A program made the position numbers and the translations under genes. Positions 8,756 through 17,304 of a DNA stretch of 64,000 bases are shown here, piece after piece (positions within the stretch are counted from its first letter, which is position 1; every line of letters starts with the position of its first letter). The stretch covers positions 62,001 to 126,000 of the forward strand of contig NZ_FNAM01000006.1 in assembly GCF_900101845.1 (NCBI RefSeq), written 5' to 3'. The stretch comes from Sporomusa acidovorans. GTDB taxonomy: Bacteria; Bacillota; Negativicutes; Sporomusales; Sporomusaceae. Under the pieces are notes generated by a model. That model did not search any database. It was given only the letters and a program-made list of their open reading frames with translations, and was not told the DNA's origin.

Positions 8756-8790
8756 CCAAACCCCTCCCGCAAAAGCGGGCGGGGTTTGGT
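8756..8790. terminator. Bidirectional terminator between convergent genes
   Basis: CCAAACCCCTCCCGC/GCGGGCGGGGTTTGG hairpin with an AAAA loop, between the stops of the propeller gene and the DUF2935 gene. Confidence 0.85.
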
Positions 8791-8804
8791 TTATCCATTG
8801 ATTA

Positions 8805-10028
8805 TTATTTAATTTTTCCAAGTTGCCGCGGCCAATTGCCGCCCCATTTATATTTGCCCTGTTTCCTCTTTTCCGGCTTAGCAGACGGCTTAGGAGGCAG
8901 CATTACCTTTTCGGGTTCTACGACATTAGCCGTAATAGCTACCTCATCCGGCTCCTGTGTTTTTACATTATCTTCAATAGCGACCAGTTCTGCTTCATTG
9001 TCCTCCACATTCTCCCATTTCGGGCTAATAGGAGAAACATCACTGTCCGGTAATTCTTCCCGTTGGCTGCTAGGAGTATAGTCAAGCTCCATATCGTCAA
9101 TCGGCTCATCAACCTGAGGTTCACGTTCGGGGAAAACGAAGCTGTCCGGCAATTCATCACAAAGTTCTTCTTCCATCGTACTCAATGCGGCAATCTGGTT
9201 ATTTTTAAACGCGGCAACATCCTTTTCCACCTTAACAACGCCTTTTTCCATCATTGCCAGCACCAGTAAAAAGTGATCGGCTTCCCGGCGAAAATGGTCC
9301 GCCATCATCGCCGGAATCGTACTTAGCATTCTGTCTTTTTCAATCATATCATACGCTGCTTGTTTAAAGTCACGTAAACGCACGGTAGCTGCCCGGCTAT
9401 CTTGCAGAAAACGGTCAAAAGCCGGCAAGTCCATCGGCTTATGCTCAAAGAAACTAACATAGTCCCGGCTCTGCTGTGATAAATTATCAAATTCCGTCTC
9501 ATAATCGCGAACAACCGCCAGCAAACTGCGCTCAGAGGGATCCAGCCTGCTGTCAATAAAATTAGTATGTTCTTCCATAATCCGTAGCCAAAAATCAGCT
9601 TCCAGCGCTTTAACCACGGCTAGCTTCTTGCCGGCACGAAACTTCTCCAAAATAGCCAAAAAATATTCGGCTTCGCGGATAATATGATCAAAAAACAGCG
9701 GCGGTAATGCACTTCCTAATTGATTGGTCATTGACAAACCTAGTAAAAGCTGTTTATAACGTATGAATTCCTTAACAGAATTGATACTGTCGGCAATAAG
9801 TTCAGTGAACTTTTTCTCACCTGAAATCTTCTCAGCCCGCACACGCAAGGCCTTGAATTCCCGTTCAAAAGCAGTAGCTTCTTCAATCAAATCTGGTTTA
9901 TCGAAAGGTAACCCGTTCTTAATGAACAGTGCATGTTCCTCCATTATATGCAGCCAAAACCGGACCTCCTCCAAGTTAAACGGCGGCACGGGTAGAACAT
10001 TGCCTGTACCAAGCGGATGACGCGGCAT
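8805..10028 (-). CDS. DUF2935-family protein (tandem helical His/Glu domains)
   Basis: 407 residues. Two copies of the DUF2935 signature lie at about residues 24-45 (VRFWLHIMEEHALFIKNGL) and 147-165 (FWLRIMEEHTNFIDSRL), each in a four-helix segment with conserved E-E-H, and two further DHIIREAEYF/DHFRREADHF motifs. The ferritin-like spacing of Glu/His suggests metal binding, which is inference. Residues about 300-390 are an acidic low-complexity stretch, and the tail is basic (KRKQGKYKWGGNW). DUF2935 proteins are common in spore-forming Firmicutes and have no settled function. ATG with GGGAG nine bases upstream. Confidence 0.82.
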   Translation of the reverse strand: MPRHPLGTGNVLPVPPFNLEEVRFWLHIMEEHALFIKNGLPFDKPDLIEEATAFEREFKALRVRAEKISGEKKFTELIADSINSVKEFIRYKQLLLGLSMTNQLGSALPPLFFDHIIREAEYFLAILEKFRAGKKLAVVKALEADFWLRIMEEHTNFIDSRLDPSERSLLAVVRDYETEFDNLSQQSRDYVSFFEHKPMDLPAFDRFLQDSRAATVRLRDFKQAAYDMIEKDRMLSTIPAMMADHFRREADHFLLVLAMMEKGVVKVEKDVAAFKNNQIAALSTMEEELCDELPDSFVFPEREPQVDEPIDDMELDYTPSSQREELPDSDVSPISPKWENVEDNEAELVAIEDNVKTQEPDEVAITANVVEPEKVMLPPKPSAKPEKRKQGKYKWGGNWPRQLGKIK

Positions 10029-10094
10029 AGCAACACACTCCCATCCAAATAAGGATTTTAGTGTATTGTATGCGCTCTGAGCCTGAGAGTGACA

Positions 10095-10736
10095 TTAAAA
10101 ATTTACTTCGCAACGGCAGATGGGCTGTCCCAATGAACTGAATTTCGTCTCATACTCTGTCATAACATTTCCTTCAAACCCACTATGCAGCAAATCGTAG
10201 GTAACCGAGTTCACCGTAAGGCCAAATTCGTTAAACTGATCTAAAGAAAACTCAAACAACGGACGGTTATCTGTTTTAAACCACAGTTGCCCGCCTGGTT
10301 TTAAGATGCATTGATATTTCTTTAAGAATTCAATATGAGTAAGCCGCCGTTTGGCATGCCGGTTTTTAGGCCAGGGATCACAAAAATTAATATAGAGTCT
10401 GTCCACTTCTCCCGGTGCAAAGATAGTTAGAATATGATTCACATCAAAAACCAGCAGGCGGACATTAATCAGTTCCTGCTCGCAGACCTTTTGTGCAGCA
10501 TAATACACAACATCCCGCTGAGCCTCCATACCGACAAAGTTAACCTGCTGCCGGTACTCGTCAGCCATGCCGGCAATAAATCTGCCTTTGCCGGTACCTA
10601 ATTCAGCATGCACAGGCAAATCGTTGCCAAACAACCCTTTCCATTTTCCTTGTAATTCTTCTCCGGGATTTTGTAGTACGATATCACTAAAGCCGGTTAT
10701 CGCCTTGGCAATCCATGGCTTTTTTCGCAGTCGCAC
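10095..10736 (-). CDS. trmB: tRNA (guanine-N7-)-methyltransferase
   Basis: 213 residues, full TrmB length. It carries the SAM-binding motif (AELGTGKGRFIAGMA) and the family signature FCDPWPKNRHAKRRL, and it ends with the usual Glu/Lys segment (VMTEYETKFSSLGQPI). TrmB makes m7G46 in tRNA. The start is GTG with AGAGGAGG seven bases upstream. It lies 13 bases after the AAA+ regulator gene, so the two are probably co-transcribed, though no functional link is obvious. Confidence 0.93.
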   Translation of the reverse strand: MRLRKKPWIAKAITGFSDIVLQNPGEELQGKWKGLFGNDLPVHAELGTGKGRFIAGMADEYRQQVNFVGMEAQRDVVYYAAQKVCEQELINVRLLVFDVNHILTIFAPGEVDRLYINFCDPWPKNRHAKRRLTHIEFLKKYQCILKPGGQLWFKTDNRPLFEFSLDQFNEFGLTVNSVTYDLLHSGFEGNVMTEYETKFSSLGQPICRCEVNF

Positions 10737-10749
10737 CAGGCTTCCTCCT

Positions 10750-12663
10750 CTAGTCTTTGTCCAAGCCGTATTTTTTTAAATAACGGTACAGTGTTACCCG
10801 GCTAACGTCAAGCATATTAGCCAGACGACTGATATTGCCGCCGGCAGCTTTCCAAACTTCAATAAACGCCGCCTTGTCCTCTTTCCAGGCCTTACTTAAT
10901 CCACGCTCGCCCGGCATGACAATATCTGCACGGGTAATTGTCGTGCCCGTCGTACGGAAAAAGGCCTGCTCCATAACTCCCTGAAGCTGCTTAATATTCC
11001 CTGGCCAGTCATAGCTCATAATAAGCTCTGCGGCCTCCGGTTCCAGGTATTTGGCGGGTAAATTATGCAATGCGGCCAGTTCTTCAATAATATGATTAGC
11101 CAGGCCGGGTACATCGTCTCTTCTCGCCCTAAGCGGCGGAACACGAACAACCGCATGCGAAATAATTTCATAAAATCTGGCCGAGAATACGCCTTTTTCC
11201 ACAAGTTTCTTCAAATCGCTGTCACAAGCGGCAATAACCCGGACATCAATCGGGCGGGCTACTGTCTCGCCGGAACGGGACATTTCATTGGCCTCCAGGG
11301 CATCTGCCAGTTTTTCCTGCAATGCGGCCGACAACTTTTCAACTTCGTCCAGAAACAAAGTACCACCATTGGCGAGTTCCAGCTTACCTGGCCGGCGCTC
11401 GGCTTCACTGCCTCCCCGTCCAAACAAGTCCATTTCCAGGACATCTGACGGCGTATCCCCGATCCTAACCGCAATCAGCGGACCGGCCGCCCGTGAACTT
11501 GCCTGATGAATGCCGTGAGCCAGTCGCTGTTTGCCTGTTCCTGGTTCTCCCTGCAATAACAGATGATAGTCATGCCTGGCCATCCGGCCGGCCTTATCCA
11601 ACATAGAAGTAAAAGTATTGCTGACACCCACCAGGCTGGATAAACTGTACCGGGCCGTATAGCCTGCGGTATGGGCTACCAATGTACGCAAATCCTCTAT
11701 CGGCAATGATACGGCCACAATACTGTCCACATCATTATCATCACCCCGCAGCGGTACCACCGTCGTAATGTCTTCATACGTTTTGCGGGGCGTTATCCAC
11801 GTTACTTCGCGGTTATAGGACGGTACTCCCAGAAAACCTCTATAAAGCGGAGTATGACGGTAATTTAACAAAACATTGCTTAAATTTGGGCCTTCCTCCC
11901 GGTCCTCATTCCCCGGCGGAACAATACCGGATAAACGGCTTTGCCCCAGCTTATTGGCATAGGCCACTTCGCCGCCCGGAAAAATATGATAAACGGCCAG
12001 GGGCACAGCATCAAGGATAGTATGTGTGGCCGTAAGGCTGGCCATTACCTTCAGATGCTGCTCCATCGCATATTTAATACTAAGCACCATCGCCACCATA
12101 GCGCTGTAAGGCAGCTCATCCTGTTGAACAGACACTACGGTTACCATAAACTTCACTTGATTATCCACAATAATAGGAACTGTGCAGGCATCCCCGCTCT
12201 GGCAGTCCCGAATCCACATTTCCGGCCCGAACATCAAAAAGGGAACTCTGTGCTTATAAGCAATGCTTACACTGGAAGTCCCGACATCCTCTTCCCCTAA
12301 TCGCGCACCTTCAAGCTCGCCGGCGGTTTTTTGATAAAATGGCATGGCATAATTTTTCAGCACATAAATATTCTGATCCAAAAGCAGCATACTGAGATTA
12401 TACGTAGTGAAATGCTCCTTAATTTCCTCATATAACCCGTCCAGGAAGCTTATCGCTGTGCCGTATTTCTCCCGTCGGCCGGCTAGTTCTTGCTCAGATA
12501 ACTTCGCCTTCAGGCAAAAAGTCTCTTTCCCTACTCCCAGGTTTTCACTTCGTTGCCAGGACTCGGCGACCCATGGATGAACATTGGGGTCAATCACGCC
12601 CTCCTTGACGAATTTATCATAATATACCTTCAATTTTGTTTTATTGCGACGCTCACGAATCAT
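10750..12663 (-). CDS. AcoR-like AAA+ transcription regulator lacking the GAFTGA motif
   Basis: 637 residues in bacterial enhancer-binding-protein order: an N-terminal GAF-like sensor (VGTSSVSIAYKHRVPFLMFGPEMW), a PAS-like segment (about 210-330), an AAA+ core with Walker A GEPGTGKQ and Walker B GTLFLDEVEK, and a Fis-type HTH (GGNISRLANMLDVSRVTLYRYLKKYG). The loop that normally reads ELFGYEKGAFTGA, which contacts sigma-54, here reads DLFGRGGSEAERRPG. The sigma-54 contact is therefore missing, and the protein may act with another sigma factor, as TyrR does, or as a repressor. ATG with GGGAGGT. Target unknown. Confidence 0.85.
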   Translation of the reverse strand: MIRERRNKTKLKVYYDKFVKEGVIDPNVHPWVAESWQRSENLGVGKETFCLKAKLSEQELAGRREKYGTAISFLDGLYEEIKEHFTTYNLSMLLLDQNIYVLKNYAMPFYQKTAGELEGARLGEEDVGTSSVSIAYKHRVPFLMFGPEMWIRDCQSGDACTVPIIVDNQVKFMVTVVSVQQDELPYSAMVAMVLSIKYAMEQHLKVMASLTATHTILDAVPLAVYHIFPGGEVAYANKLGQSRLSGIVPPGNEDREEGPNLSNVLLNYRHTPLYRGFLGVPSYNREVTWITPRKTYEDITTVVPLRGDDNDVDSIVAVSLPIEDLRTLVAHTAGYTARYSLSSLVGVSNTFTSMLDKAGRMARHDYHLLLQGEPGTGKQRLAHGIHQASSRAAGPLIAVRIGDTPSDVLEMDLFGRGGSEAERRPGKLELANGGTLFLDEVEKLSAALQEKLADALEANEMSRSGETVARPIDVRVIAACDSDLKKLVEKGVFSARFYEIISHAVVRVPPLRARRDDVPGLANHIIEELAALHNLPAKYLEPEAAELIMSYDWPGNIKQLQGVMEQAFFRTTGTTITRADIVMPGERGLSKAWKEDKAAFIEVWKAAGGNISRLANMLDVSRVTLYRYLKKYGLDKD

Positions 12664-12750
12664 ACTGTACCTCCCACTGGTTTCCTAAGAATAATATCAC
12701 AAATACCGGGGAATTTCATTCTTCTGGCTATCATTGATTTTACACAGACA

Positions 12751-12773
12751 AGGCGGGGTTTTCCCCCCGCCTT
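12751..12773 (-). terminator. Hairpin after the H-NOX chemoreceptor gene
   Basis: AGGCGGGG/CCCCGCCT stem between the two leftward genes; only a weak T-rich tail (TTGTCT). Confidence 0.55.
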
Positions 12774-12789
12774 TGCTGTGACTTATTAT

Positions 12790-14586
12790 TTAGGTGCGAT
12801 AGGTATTAATATCCTCACTAAAATGCTGAATCACTTTCTTGAATTCGGTAATCTTACCCATCATATCATGCAGCTTTTCATTATAGACATGCACCGACGC
12901 GCTTACCTCCTCACTGGCCGCTGAATTTTCCTCAGAAATGGCGGCGAGTGATTCAATCTTGCCATATACCTCGTTGAGGCTGGTCATTTCGTGTTCCAGT
13001 TTGGTAACCATATCAACAATGTTATCGGCTACCAGATGAATATTATCCACATGCCGGGTATTACCGGTTACCACTTCATTCATTTGCCGGCTCTCGCTGG
13101 CAAGAACATCAAACTCAACTTCAATGGCCCGAACAACATTACCAATAATATCAATCAGTATCTTTAAGTCACTTGAGATACTTTCCGAGTGCTGCTGCGA
13201 TTGCTCCGCCAACTTCCGGACTTCCTCAGCCACCACCGCAAAGCCTCTCCCCTGTTCACCTGCACGGGCCGCTTCAATGGCGGCGTTTAACGCCAGGAGG
13301 TTGGTCTGTCCGGCAATAGCGGCTACCATCCCGGTAATTTCATTGATCTTGGAAGCCTGTTCCTGCAAATGTTCGGCCGAACTCTTAACTTCGGCAAACT
13401 TGTCCAGGCTGTGCTCCAGCTTAGTGCTTGACGCCTTTATCTCGGCAAACCCTTTATTAATTTCATCCACCGCGGCCTCCAGCCGTTCCTTGTTGCGGCT
13501 CTGTTCCGTCACTACCGTTTGCAGTGTCTCCAGATTGCCGTTTAAAATACCGACGGCTGATTCCGTCTCCATGGCTTGATTGGTGGCGGCAGTAGCCACA
13601 TCATGCACAACCCCTGAGATTTCGTCCGAAGTGTCCTGCATGCGCGCAGCCAGTCCGTTAAAGTCATCGCCATATGTATTCATCTCATCGGTTATCCCTT
13701 TAAAACCGATAAATTCGCTTTTTACCCTGAGTTTATATTCGGCCAGCCGATTCATAATATCCTCGAACTCATCATTGGATTCCAGCTTGGTCTCAGTATA
13801 ATATTTGCGGGCCATGATCTCATTTAGTTCGTCTTTAATGGCGGCAAACGGCCGTAATAACAGCCCGGCACCACCGGCGGCAACCGCACCGTTTAGCAGA
13901 GCGGTCCATAAGGGGGCCGGTACACCCACGACAGCCAACAGACCGTTGACGATTAGGGAAATAGCGGCAACCCCTATGCCGATTTTAGCCGGAATGCTTT
14001 TTAGTACCCCGAAAGCCAGCAGTTTATTCAGGCGGTAAACGCGGGTATAACTAATCGGTTGGGGGAAAGTAATCAGCATTTTAAGATGCTCTGCGGAAGA
14101 CTCGATAATCTCAGTCTTTATATCTTCCTTAAAAAATTCGGCCGCCCCGGCGAGCAAACCTTTCATATAACCGAACATACCGCGCTTGGAACGATAACTC
14201 AATACCGCTTCATATTCGGCTACCGGCTCAAGCAGCAATTCAGGCGGCTTAGCCCCGGGTATTCGTTTTACCATTACAATATGGACATTATACATCGAGC
14301 GCAGAAAAGAATACAAACTCTCCTGACGGAAAAAGGCCGGATAAGCCTGCGAGAACGTTTTAATATTATCCTTACCAATATTTAACCAAATTTCATCTTG
14401 GTTTTTACCGGTTCGTTCCGCTAAAGATTTCACAAATAACTTAGGCTTGTTATCATCGATTTCCTCAGTGGGTAAAAACATTTTATCGGGTTCCCAGCCA
14501 GCGTTCTGCATAGCCTCTGCTGTTAATGATTCACCCCATATTTTACGGGCTGTGTTGACCCAAGTCCCAACAACTGTCCCTTTCAT
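12790..14586 (-). CDS. Methyl-accepting chemotaxis protein with N-terminal H-NOX heme domain
   Basis: 598 residues from ATG 14586; the longer TTG start at 14601 overlaps the ribosome-binding site. Residues 1-185 are an H-NOX domain with the proximal heme ligand H102, P115, the Y131-S133-R135 propionate motif and the distal trio W9, N74 and Y140 that hydrogen-bonds O2 in the Caldanaerobacter protein. Two membrane helices follow (about 205-250), then a methyl-accepting signalling domain with the hairpin tip around [26 protein letters not shown]. It should bind heme and report O2 (or NO) to CheA. This is the Tar4H-type fusion found in anaerobic Firmicutes. Monocistronic. Confidence 0.95.
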   Translation of the reverse strand: MKGTVVGTWVNTARKIWGESLTAEAMQNAGWEPDKMFLPTEEIDDNKPKLFVKSLAERTGKNQDEIWLNIGKDNIKTFSQAYPAFFRQESLYSFLRSMYNVHIVMVKRIPGAKPPELLLEPVAEYEAVLSYRSKRGMFGYMKGLLAGAAEFFKEDIKTEIIESSAEHLKMLITFPQPISYTRVYRLNKLLAFGVLKSIPAKIGIGVAAISLIVNGLLAVVGVPAPLWTALLNGAVAAGGAGLLLRPFAAIKDELNEIMARKYYTETKLESNDEFEDIMNRLAEYKLRVKSEFIGFKGITDEMNTYGDDFNGLAARMQDTSDEISGVVHDVATAATNQAMETESAVGILNGNLETLQTVVTEQSRNKERLEAAVDEINKGFAEIKASSTKLEHSLDKFAEVKSSAEHLQEQASKINEITGMVAAIAGQTNLLALNAAIEAARAGEQGRGFAVVAEEVRKLAEQSQQHSESISSDLKILIDIIGNVVRAIEVEFDVLASESRQMNEVVTGNTRHVDNIHLVADNIVDMVTKLEHEMTSLNEVYGKIESLAAISEENSAASEEVSASVHVYNEKLHDMMGKITEFKKVIQHFSEDINTYRT

Positions 14587-14735
14587 AAGAATCCACTCCA
14601 ATATTATAAAAAATTATTGTGTTTTGTTGGAAATCATTCTCCTCGTATATTCTCGCTTATAGTATTATTTTCCTCTATTATTTTTGCAAAGCGTATGACT
14701 TTTTACAGATAATACACTCACTAGGTACCCCCGCT

Positions 14736-14755
14736 GCCGTGAGGTAAATCACGGC
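14736..14755 (+). promoter_or_regulatory. CRP/FNR-family operator upstream of the siroheme protein gene
   Basis: Perfect palindrome GCCGTGA-N6-TCACGGC, matching the TGA-N6-TCA pattern of CRP/FNR-type sites. A TATACT -10 lies at 14775-14780, which puts the palindrome centre near -41, the standard position for activation of this class. Confidence 0.6.
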
Positions 14756-14805
14756 CAGAATGACTCAAATCCTTTATACTTAAGAAAACGCTAAGGGAGG
14801 ATATT

Positions 14806-15429
14806 ATGACGCTTCGCTCTACATTACCCCTCGCCCCCTACCTGCCGGGCGGCCTTGTTGCACCGGCCCAGCTATATCGCATCGCCGAAATTGGTGAAAA
14901 ATATGGAGCCACCATTAAGCTTGCCGGCAATAGTATTGTCATTCTCGGCCTAAGTCCGGAGGACCGCGCTCTGGCTTTGGCTGAACTCGGCCTTAACGAT
15001 CAGTCGCTGTCTGCCAAGGCCATACGCAGTGTGGCCATATGTGCCGGTAAACCCTTTTGCCCCCGCGCCCTGCAGGACAGCACCGCGCTTGGGCTGGCTC
15101 TGGAAGACAGGCTTTACGGAACAAAGCTTCCCGGTAAATTGCGCATCGGGGTCAGTGGCTGCCCTAATGCCTGTTCAGAAATATTTATTAAAGACATTGG
15201 TCTGTACGGAGTTGCTGCCGGCTATACCCTGGTCGTAGGCGGCAGCGCAGGACGCAACGCCCAGGCCGGACGTATGATTGCCAATAAAGTACCGTCAGCC
15301 GAAGTCTTGTCCCTAATTGGCCAAATACTTGACTATTATAAAAAATACGGACAACCGGATGAACGGCTGGGAGAACTGATCAGCCGGCGCGGCTTCGAGG
15401 ATTTTGCCGTACATCTCGGGGCAGACTAA
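14806..15429 (+). CDS. Single-module siroheme/4Fe-4S protein of the nitrite/sulfite reductase family
   Basis: 207 residues, ATG with GGGAGG. Residues 1-65 resemble the ferredoxin-like half domain of sulfite/nitrite reductases. The catalytic half follows with the Cys pattern for the coupled siroheme-4Fe-4S centre: CAGKPFC (Cx5C) and GCPNACSE (Cx3C). Full enzymes carry two half-domain pairs and exceed 500 residues, so this is a minimal version, like the small Dsr-like proteins of anaerobes. The substrate (sulfite, nitrite or another) is unknown. The upstream CRP/FNR palindrome suggests redox or NO control. A 53-residue Cys-containing gene follows after 28 bases. Confidence 0.8.
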   Translation: MTLRSTLPLAPYLPGGLVAPAQLYRIAEIGEKYGATIKLAGNSIVILGLSPEDRALALAELGLNDQSLSAKAIRSVAICAGKPFCPRALQDSTALGLALEDRLYGTKLPGKLRIGVSGCPNACSEIFIKDIGLYGVAAGYTLVVGGSAGRNAQAGRMIANKVPSAEVLSLIGQILDYYKKYGQPDERLGELISRRGFEDFAVHLGAD

Positions 15430-15457
15430 CACCATCACATAAGTGGGAGGTGGTAGT

Positions 15458-15619
15458 TTGTTCAGTAAAGAAGATTGCCCGGTTTATAGCTTTTGGAACG
15501 GCAAAAATTTAAATGGAAACAATCAGGTTTTTGATTACCACAGCAGCAGCGAAACCTGTGACCCAAACGAGTTCAAATGTGTTGAAGGCACAGAAACCAT
15601 CTGTGCCGATGAACTGTAA
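15458..15619 (+). CDS. Small Cys-containing protein, 53 aa
   Basis: TTG start with GGGAGG seven bases upstream. The product is polar, with four Cys (DCPV, ETCDP, FKCVE, TICADEL) and no membrane segment. It probably shares the transcript of the siroheme gene, and a terminator follows directly. Four Cys in a 53-residue protein suggest metal binding or disulfides, but the family is not recognised. Confidence 0.6.
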   Translation: MFSKEDCPVYSFWNGKNLNGNNQVFDYHSSSETCDPNEFKCVEGTETICADEL

Positions 15620-15621
15620 CC

Positions 15622-15658
15622 ATCAAAAAATCCGCACAAGTTGTGCGGATTTTTTGAT
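15622..15658. terminator. Bidirectional terminator
   Basis: ATCCGCACAA/TTGTGCGGAT hairpin flanked by A6 and T6. Confidence 0.9.
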
Positions 15659-15664
15659 AGTTGC

Positions 15665-15892
15665 CTACCGGCCGCCAAGCAGCGAAGTTGTAATAACTAC
15701 CGGTTCAAGTGACTGAAAACGTGTATTTTCCAGTGTCTGTAAGGCAGTAGTTAGCTTGGCAAGCTCCTCTTTAAGTACTGTTTTGGTATAACCAAATTCA
15801 TCAAGCTTATGCAAGGCTCCGTTAAGTTCATTGATTTTGTCCACATACTCCTGGTGGCTACGTACAATTTCCATACCCGTTTTTACGTTCAT
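15665..15892 (-). CDS. Small helical protein, 75 aa, unknown
   Basis: Read as MNVKTGMEIVRSHQEYVDKI..., predicted largely helical, with heptad-like Leu spacing (LNGALHKLDEF, LKEELAKLTTALQTLENTRF) and a hydrophobic tail (VVITTSLLGG). The start was set at ATG 15892 because GGTGA lies eight bases upstream; ATG 15907 in the same frame has no clear site. It converges on the siroheme operon across a shared terminator. No family recognised. Confidence 0.5.
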   Translation of the reverse strand: MNVKTGMEIVRSHQEYVDKINELNGALHKLDEFGYTKTVLKEELAKLTTALQTLENTRFQSLEPVVITTSLLGGR

Positions 15893-15980
15893 GCTACTCA
15901 TCACCATTGCTTAGAGATTCTGTATTTACATTATGCCCCATTAGCAATGTACTAACTCAAAAAATTAGATTTTCCGTTAA

Positions 15981-16130
15981 TTATCGTTTTTTAACCCCGG
16001 ACAACGCCTGGGAAAAGACCTCTTTAAAAGTTATCTTCTGCTGGGGCTTTCTTCTCGCACCGGTCGTGGCGTCGCGCTGGTCACGACTGACAAACTCCAT
16101 ACGATAAACAGGCATTATTTTTGTTATCAT
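15981..16130 (-). CDS. Small basic protein, 49 aa, unknown
   Basis: ATG 16130 has AAAGGGGGG nine bases upstream. The product reads MITKIMPVYRMEFVSRDQRD and continues through a Lys/Gln-rich middle to QALSGVKKR. It is soluble, strongly basic and without Cys. The codons look like a real gene, whereas the opposite-strand frame over the same bases lacks a ribosome-binding site. No family recognised. Confidence 0.5.
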   Translation of the reverse strand: MITKIMPVYRMEFVSRDQRDATTGARRKPQQKITFKEVFSQALSGVKKR

Positions 16131-16295
16131 CTATGACCGCCCCCCTTTGCTTTAAAACTTCTATTTACTTAATTTATCGAAAAAACAAAGGCAGTTATTA
16201 AGTGGCCGTTAAATTTTATTGGCTCTCCATCCAATACTTACTTCGTGTTGCCCTAGTAGATCACGGTTAAACTATCAATTGAGGAGGTGGTGAAT

Positions 16296-16442
16296 ATGTT
16301 TCATAGAAAAAAACGTAAATCGATGCTGGGCATGGACATGGACATGGATTTTGACATGACTTCGATGCTAAAAGTCGTGGCAGTCGGCGCGGTTATTTAC
16401 CAGGCCGCCAAATTCATGATTAATGAAATGACCAGCGACTAA
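16296..16442 (+). CDS. Small Met/Asp-rich protein with hydrophobic C-terminal helix, 48 aa
   Basis: ATG with GAGGAGGTGG upstream. The N-terminus is basic (MFHRKKRKS), then a Met-Asp run (LGMDMDMDFDMTSM), then a helix (LKVVAVGAVIYQAAKFMIN). The Met/Asp alternation recalls the insert in the CotJA-like protein at 5.6 kb. First of three rightward small genes, each with a strong Shine-Dalgarno. Function unknown. Confidence 0.6.
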   Translation: MFHRKKRKSMLGMDMDMDFDMTSMLKVVAVGAVIYQAAKFMINEMTSD

Positions 16443-16476
16443 AAATCGCCTCCATCTAAAAAGAGGAGGTGAAACA

Positions 16477-16593
16477 ATGGCCAAAAAACAAGAGCAATGC
16501 AAAAATTGCAAACAGCAAAAAAATGTCGAGTTTGGCAAAGAAATTTGCCCAGCTGACAAACAAGCCAAAAAACAGGAAAAATGCTGCAAATAG
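16477..16593 (+). CDS. Small Cys/Lys/Gln-rich protein, 38 aa
   Basis: ATG with AGAGGAGGTG upstream, 34 bases after the previous gene. It reads MAKKQEQCKNCKQQKNVEF and has a CxxC pair, a lone Cys and a terminal CC (EKCCK). The content suggests a disulfide- or metal-linked structural peptide, for example in the spore. A strong terminator follows. Function unknown. Confidence 0.6.
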   Translation: MAKKQEQCKNCKQQKNVEFGKEICPADKQAKKQEKCCK

Positions 16594-16600
16594 TATCCGG

Positions 16601-16637
16601 GAGGGTGGAAAAAATTCCACCCTCTTTATTTATTTTT
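16601..16637 (+). terminator. Intrinsic terminator
   Basis: GAGGGTGG/CCACCCTC hairpin followed by TTTATTTATTTTT. Confidence 0.85.
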
Positions 16638-16708
16638 CCTATAAATTGCAATAATTATTATGGTATATTTAGCCAAAATAGGGAATACTAAGTTTGGAGG
16701 TGAGTGGA

Positions 16709-16852
16709 ATGGGATTTAAAGATCTACCAGGCGGGGCAGCCGCCCGACAAGGCCAGTCCGCTGCTGACAAAATTACAGCACAACAAAACTCAAATGCTAG
16801 TAATACCCTGTCAAAACAGAATTCTCTTACCAGCGCACAATCTCCCAAATAA
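16709..16852 (+). CDS. Small Ala/Gln/Ser-rich protein, 47 aa
   Basis: ATG with TTTGGAGGTG upstream. MGFKDLPGGAAARQGQSAAD is followed by a Gln/Asn/Ser-rich tail. Composition is low in charge and lacks Cys and Trp, resembling small acid-soluble or coat-associated spore proteins in flavour, but the alpha/beta-SASP motif is absent. A terminator follows. No family assigned. Confidence 0.55.
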   Translation: MGFKDLPGGAAARQGQSAADKITAQQNSNASNTLSKQNSLTSAQSPK

Positions 16853-16867
16853 ATCCCCTTTATTATA

Positions 16868-16899
16868 ATAGAGCGGCACCATGCCGCTCTATTATTCTT
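16868..16899. terminator. Bidirectional terminator
   Basis: ATAGAGCGGC/GCCGCTCTAT hairpin with a short loop, between the converging small genes at 16.7 and 16.9 kb. Confidence 0.8.
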
Positions 16900-16911
16900 T
16901 GAAACTCTTAT

Positions 16912-17127
16912 TCATTTTCCGGGATTCTGCGTTTGCAACGCATTTTTGCGCCACATAAGTTCACGATAAATCTCAACAATATCGGCATGCAATCCCGCTA
17001 AAATGCTGGGGTCGGCATTTGGCGACAGCTTATACCGCTGTTCCATCATGGTCAACAACTCATTCAGCCTGTCTATATTATCATCGGCTCTTTCCATGGC
17101 CTCCCGATACCAATTCATTCCGCACAT
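16912..17127 (-). CDS. Small coiled-coil protein, 71 aa
   Basis: ATG with AAAGGGGGA upstream. The product is helical with heptad spacing (DDNIDRLNELLTMMEQRYKL; LAGLHADIVEIYRELMWRKNAL) and no membrane segment. It lies 59 bases beyond the terminator of the structured RNA on the same strand. No family recognised; a regulatory or structural coiled coil is all that can be said. Confidence 0.6.
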   Translation of the reverse strand: MCGMNWYREAMERADDNIDRLNELLTMMEQRYKLSPNADPSILAGLHADIVEIYRELMWRKNALQTQNPGK

Positions 17128-17185
17128 TGGACAATCCCCCTTTTAATTACTACTTCGCGGGGAAAAAACGGATTCCTTTAAAAAT

Positions 17186-17298
17186 AAAAAAACCTCCGGT
17201 TTCGCCGAAGGTCAAAAATTTTATCCGAGCAACGGAGCTCCTCCCAATCCGTTAGGCTTTCCCTTAACCTAACAGACCCCCACCACTCCGTTGCACCA
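17186..17298 (-). ncRNA. Candidate structured small RNA, class unknown
   Basis: A minus-strand transcript of about 113 bases with its own promoter and terminator. It opens with GCAACGGAG, closed by a perfect nine-pair stem with CTCCGTTGC. Inside is a nine-pair stem (TCTGTTAGG with CCTAACGGA, one G-U) capped by an 11-base loop, and the two stems are separated by a G-rich internal loop (TGGTGGGGG on one side, TTGGGAGGAG on the other). An intrinsic terminator (ACCTTCGG/CCGGAGGT then T7) ends it at 17186-17212. No open frame is seen. It does not match SRP, 6S, tmRNA, GEMM, TPP, SAM, FMN or purine motifs that I know. Confidence 0.65.
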
Positions 17299-17304
17299 AT
17301 TATG

